A DNA stretch of 64,000 bases from Diploscapter coronatus (Eukaryota; Nematoda; Chromadorea; Rhabditida; Rhabditidae). This document shows positions 60,984 to 64,000 of the stretch, one piece after another; positions within the stretch are counted from its first letter, which is position 1, and every line of letters starts with the position of its first letter. The DNA lies in the NCBI GenBank assembly GCA_964036155.1, contig OZ038422.1:50553201-50617200 (forward strand), read 5' to 3'. A program made the translations under genes and the position numbers. A model generated the notes under the pieces. It did not search any database, was not told the DNA's origin, and saw only the letters and a program-made list of their open reading frames with translations.

Positions 60984-63520
60984 TCACAGGGGCCTCTGTG
61001 CTCCTCCTATTCTCTCCTCGTCTTTCCTCGCCTTTCACATCTATTCTGACATTGTGCTGCTCGATGATGACAAAGGCAAGGACCGTTGTGCGATCTAAGA
61101 CGTACTTGGTTCACTAAAGTATTAGTTTTCTATATTTCGATCAATTTATGCTTTGCGTGTTATTTCTTGTTATTTTGTTATGTAACACCTTGAAGTGTTC
61201 AAAATGTTTCGCTTTCGAAAGGCTTCATCATACTCCCAATATCAAGCTCGGCATCAGATTTGCTTCCATTCGGATTATGTTCCCCCTTTTCTATCTTCTA
61301 GAGAGAAGTGCGCAGTGTGCTCTTGCTGCTGTCATCATTCCACAGGCAGTGGCTGCGTTGTTGTGTTGGCAGGGAGGAAGGCAGATGGATAGATGGATGC
61401 AGAAAGAGGGAGAGAAAGAGCGAATGAGAGGAGAGATAGACAGAAGAGACCCCTCTACAGACGCGGCCCTGCAATGCACACTCATCTGAAACAGCAGCGG
61501 AAAGAAAGACGATGTCTGTCTGTCTCTCATTCCTCCCTCCCTTCCTTCCTTTCCTCTCTGGCTTACTCCCTCTGAATCAATCGATAGCCGAAGAGAGGGC
61601 AGGCAAGGGTGCCGGTGGCGTTCGGTCCTGCAACAGCAGCATTGCTTCAAAGCAATGAGAGAAGGAACAAGACAAGGAAATGAAACCTTGCAAATGAAGA
61701 GCGGCGAGTGAGCACTTCCCCTTTCAAAAGACTCCTCATCTTTGTTCCCATTCCATATCACACTCATGGAAGATTTATCTTATTCATACATGGAAATCCT
61801 CATTTATCCCCGCTTCTCTTCATCAAGCTTATTGAACGTCAGCTCCAGACCCTCTTTTTGCTGCTGCTTCTGGCGGCTTCTACATGCGCGCTCGATTTCT
61901 CCAGGCTTGCTTGCTCTGCATGCTGGCTGAGTAGTGGCTGCTGCTGCAGAAGAAGAAGAAAAGCGGTTCTCCTCTTCGCTCATTGCCACGTCAACGCGAA
62001 GTGTGCACTGCTGCAGCCACAGGAGTGTGTTGAGAAGAGGAATGTGAAACACACGAGAGGCTCCAATTCTGAAAACGACAAACACCCCGGGCCTGCAGCA
62101 AAAAATATTCTCCCCGTTACAGATAAGAGAATTCCATTACAGCACTAATCGAATGCGCGCATTTCGAAGAATCTTTGATAAGGTGAAAGCACCGGGCGAC
62201 TGAAATGAAAACCTCACTGATGACACATCGTGTTCGCTTGCTTTGAAGCTCCCCACTTTGAGATGGCGCGGGCTATTTCAGTCTTCCTCGAATTCTACCA
62301 AACGAAATGCAAGAAGCGCGCGCGTCCGATGAGTCTAATAAACACATCCCCTTTCTTTTTCTCCTTCCACATCTTTCTCTCCTCGACCGACATCAAAACA
62401 AAGCGGATGGGAGCGATTACCACTCGCCTAGGAAGGAGATGATCCAAGTTTGGCGCCAAATTTGTCATAAATATGCACCTGTTTTTGCAGTCTCTTTCTA
62501 CATTTCCACACACGCACACACACAAGGAATGAAGTTGTGCATTGAAGAGTGAGTACAAACGTATTGGATTACGTAGTATTCGAAAGAAACTACAATTTTG
62601 CACTTTTGCATTTGTAATGTGATTTGTTTTAACGGAAGGATGTTGGCATTCAGATTCCCTTGGCAAATGACTGTCCTCCTCTTCTTCTGTATGTAGTGAT
62701 TCGCGCGTGTGCCTCTCTTACAGTATTACTGCTCTTCAACTGCCGCCGACTGTTGACTGTCTGTGTGCGCGTTTTCGAATCGAATCGATATTGCTCCTGC
62801 CATTCAACCAGCCAGCCAGCAGGCAGCGTGTGTCGCTTCAACCACATCGTCCCGCCCCTCCCCCCTATTTCCCTTCCACATTCCCTCCTCTATCGCTGCT
62901 GCAGCGCTCCTGCTTTGTGTGTCCATCTGACATCTCTCCCTCCCTCTTCTTCCTCTTCCCCCCTTTCCTATTCCCTTTCCGTCGACCAACCAACCCCTCG
63001 TCGAATGAAGATGGAGAAGATGGAGACGAAGAAGAAGAAGAAGAAGTGAAGCCCTTCTAGATGCAGACGCATGTCTGCAGGCAGCCCAGTCAGTCAGCCA
63101 ACAGCCTCTACATTCCCTCAATCTAGCGCATTACTGGCATCTCCATCTATGCGAAATGCGCTTATGCGTAAATGTAAACGTGCACCTCATTTGTAAGTTG
63201 ATACGGCATTGTTGAGCATCTCAAATCACGTACGCGAGGTTGACGTCAAGCACGAAAAAAGCGTCCTCAACAGTTTGTACAGTCTGTGTACGATCTCAAA
63301 TTTCTCGTTCATATCTGATGGCTCCCTTCACCAACGCGTCCTTCACTTTACCACTTGGAATGGGGAATCGCAGGCACATCGTTTTCTTCCTCTTCTTCTT
63401 CTTCTTGTTCACCCCTTCCTGCCCCCTTCATCTATCTGTCATTGCCCTGCTGCGTTCCCGCCTTCTGCTTGCTTGGCCGCTGTCTCTCTGGTCGACCTCT
63501 CTCATTTCAGTCAGTCATCG

Positions 63521-63538
63521 CAGCAGCAGCAGCAGCAG
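63521..63538 (+). repeat. (CAG)6 tract
   Basis: Six perfect CAG units after repeated TCAGTCA words, within a CT-rich stretch full of TCTTC repeats. Confidence 0.9.
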
Positions 63539-63671
63539 TCAGTGACTCGGCCCTTCCTTCCTCTTCTTCTTCTTCTTCATCTGTCTCCCATTGCGCCTTC
63601 TCCACTCCTCCTCAACCCCATCAACCCAACAGCCCTCTTCTTCTTCTCCCTTGCCCTGCCTGTGTGCTGTA

Positions 63672-63687
63672 TGTGTGTGTGTGTGTG
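63672..63687 (+). repeat. (TG)n microsatellite
   Basis: Eight TG units in a row; a shorter TG run is at about 57963-57973. Confidence 0.9.
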
Positions 63688-64000
63688 ACCTCGCAAATGC
63701 AGGAAGGAAGGGCAGAATGATTGGGGTGCTCGACTGAGACACTGCATGCAGATGTTTGGGTCTTCTGGTCAAATCACTGGTTGACCTTGAAAACCCAGAT
63801 CTTTTGCTTGCCCGCTGGAGTTTCGTTGATTACTCATTAGGCTATCCCACAAATCCCTATCTAATCTAGTGTGTCGCCTTGACAATACGTGTGCATCCTC
63901 TTCTCTCAACCTGCTCTGCTCTTCCCCTCTATCATCTATTGGTTCTCTGGAGTGGGGTCTCTGGACTGCTGCTGCTGCTGCAGAATAGATGAGGAGATGA

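Larger units (their letters stand above)
57181..64000. other. low-complexity, pyrimidine/purine-tract region without a recognised gene
   Basis: Base composition and texture change from AT-rich to alternating CT- and GA-rich tracts, with many TCTTC, CCCTTCC and GAGAGA words, CAG/CTG and TG microsatellites, and higher GC. Long open frames occur on both strands and in several frames at once, which is what skewed composition produces. None shows a domain, a signal for splicing in phase or coding-like codon choice. It may be a long intron or the upstream regulatory region of a gene beyond 64 kb. Confidence 0.55.

Noticed and set aside
61291..61767. 158-codon minus-strand frame
   Set aside because: Low-complexity composition with no motif or splice context; typical of GA/CT-biased DNA.
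63209..63720. Several overlapping long frames at the right end
   Set aside because: They consist of Ser, Leu, Pro and Cys runs produced by CT-rich tracts and occur in multiple frames and on both strands.

Overview
This window is nematode genomic DNA, most likely from a rhabditid-type worm. Introns are mostly about 40-60 bp with GT..TTTCAG or TTTTAG ends. The gene content is nematode-typical: a SXP/RAL-2-like repeat protein, a CPG4-like secreted protein, an aspartyl protease homologue with a Cys-rich insert, and a CYP4-type P450. AT-rich non-coding DNA carries several inverted-repeat elements. All gene models were assembled by eye by joining exons in phase; every complete model closes in frame, apart from the doubtful points named in its entry.

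Layout. 1-9.1 kb: AT-rich, no gene recognised. 9.16-12.18 kb (+): ten-exon peptide-receptor GPCR of the GnRH/vasopressin type. 13.9-15.2 kb (+): secreted three-repeat SXP/RAL-2-like protein. 15.3-32.1 kb (-): a dense run of seven genes on one strand: an SLC25A45/47/48-like mitochondrial carrier, a single-pass kringle protein, a CYP4-type P450, an aspartyl protease homologue that has lost its second catalytic Asp, palmitoyl-protein thioesterase (ppt-1), a CPG4-like secreted protein, and carnitine palmitoyltransferase 1. 32-36 kb: no gene seen. 36.1-38.7 kb (+): secreted Gln/Gly/Asn-rich low-complexity protein capped by Tyr-rich ends. 38.7-46 kb: no gene seen; it holds a 2.2-kb foldback element with arms of about 590 bp. 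46.4-50.6 kb (+): gene of unknown function whose 5' end is uncertain. 53.5-54.8 kb (-): small secreted Thr-rich, probably GPI-anchored or membrane-tethered protein. 55-64 kb: a marked change of texture to pyrimidine/purine tracts and CAG, TG and GAAA microsatellites, without a convincing gene.

The minus-strand run mixes lipid and digestive functions: CPT1 and an SLC25 carrier at mitochondria, a CYP4-type P450, a lysosomal thioesterase and an aspartyl protease homologue. Several upstream regions hold TATA-like and TGATAAG (GATA-factor) motifs, which would suit intestinal expression; this is inference. Points that stand out are the pseudo-protease, three GC-AG introns within two neighbouring genes, a GG 3' splice site in the carrier, a shared AATTA-word texture in introns of unrelated genes, the phase-1 symmetric exon array of the Gln/Gly protein, and the large foldback.
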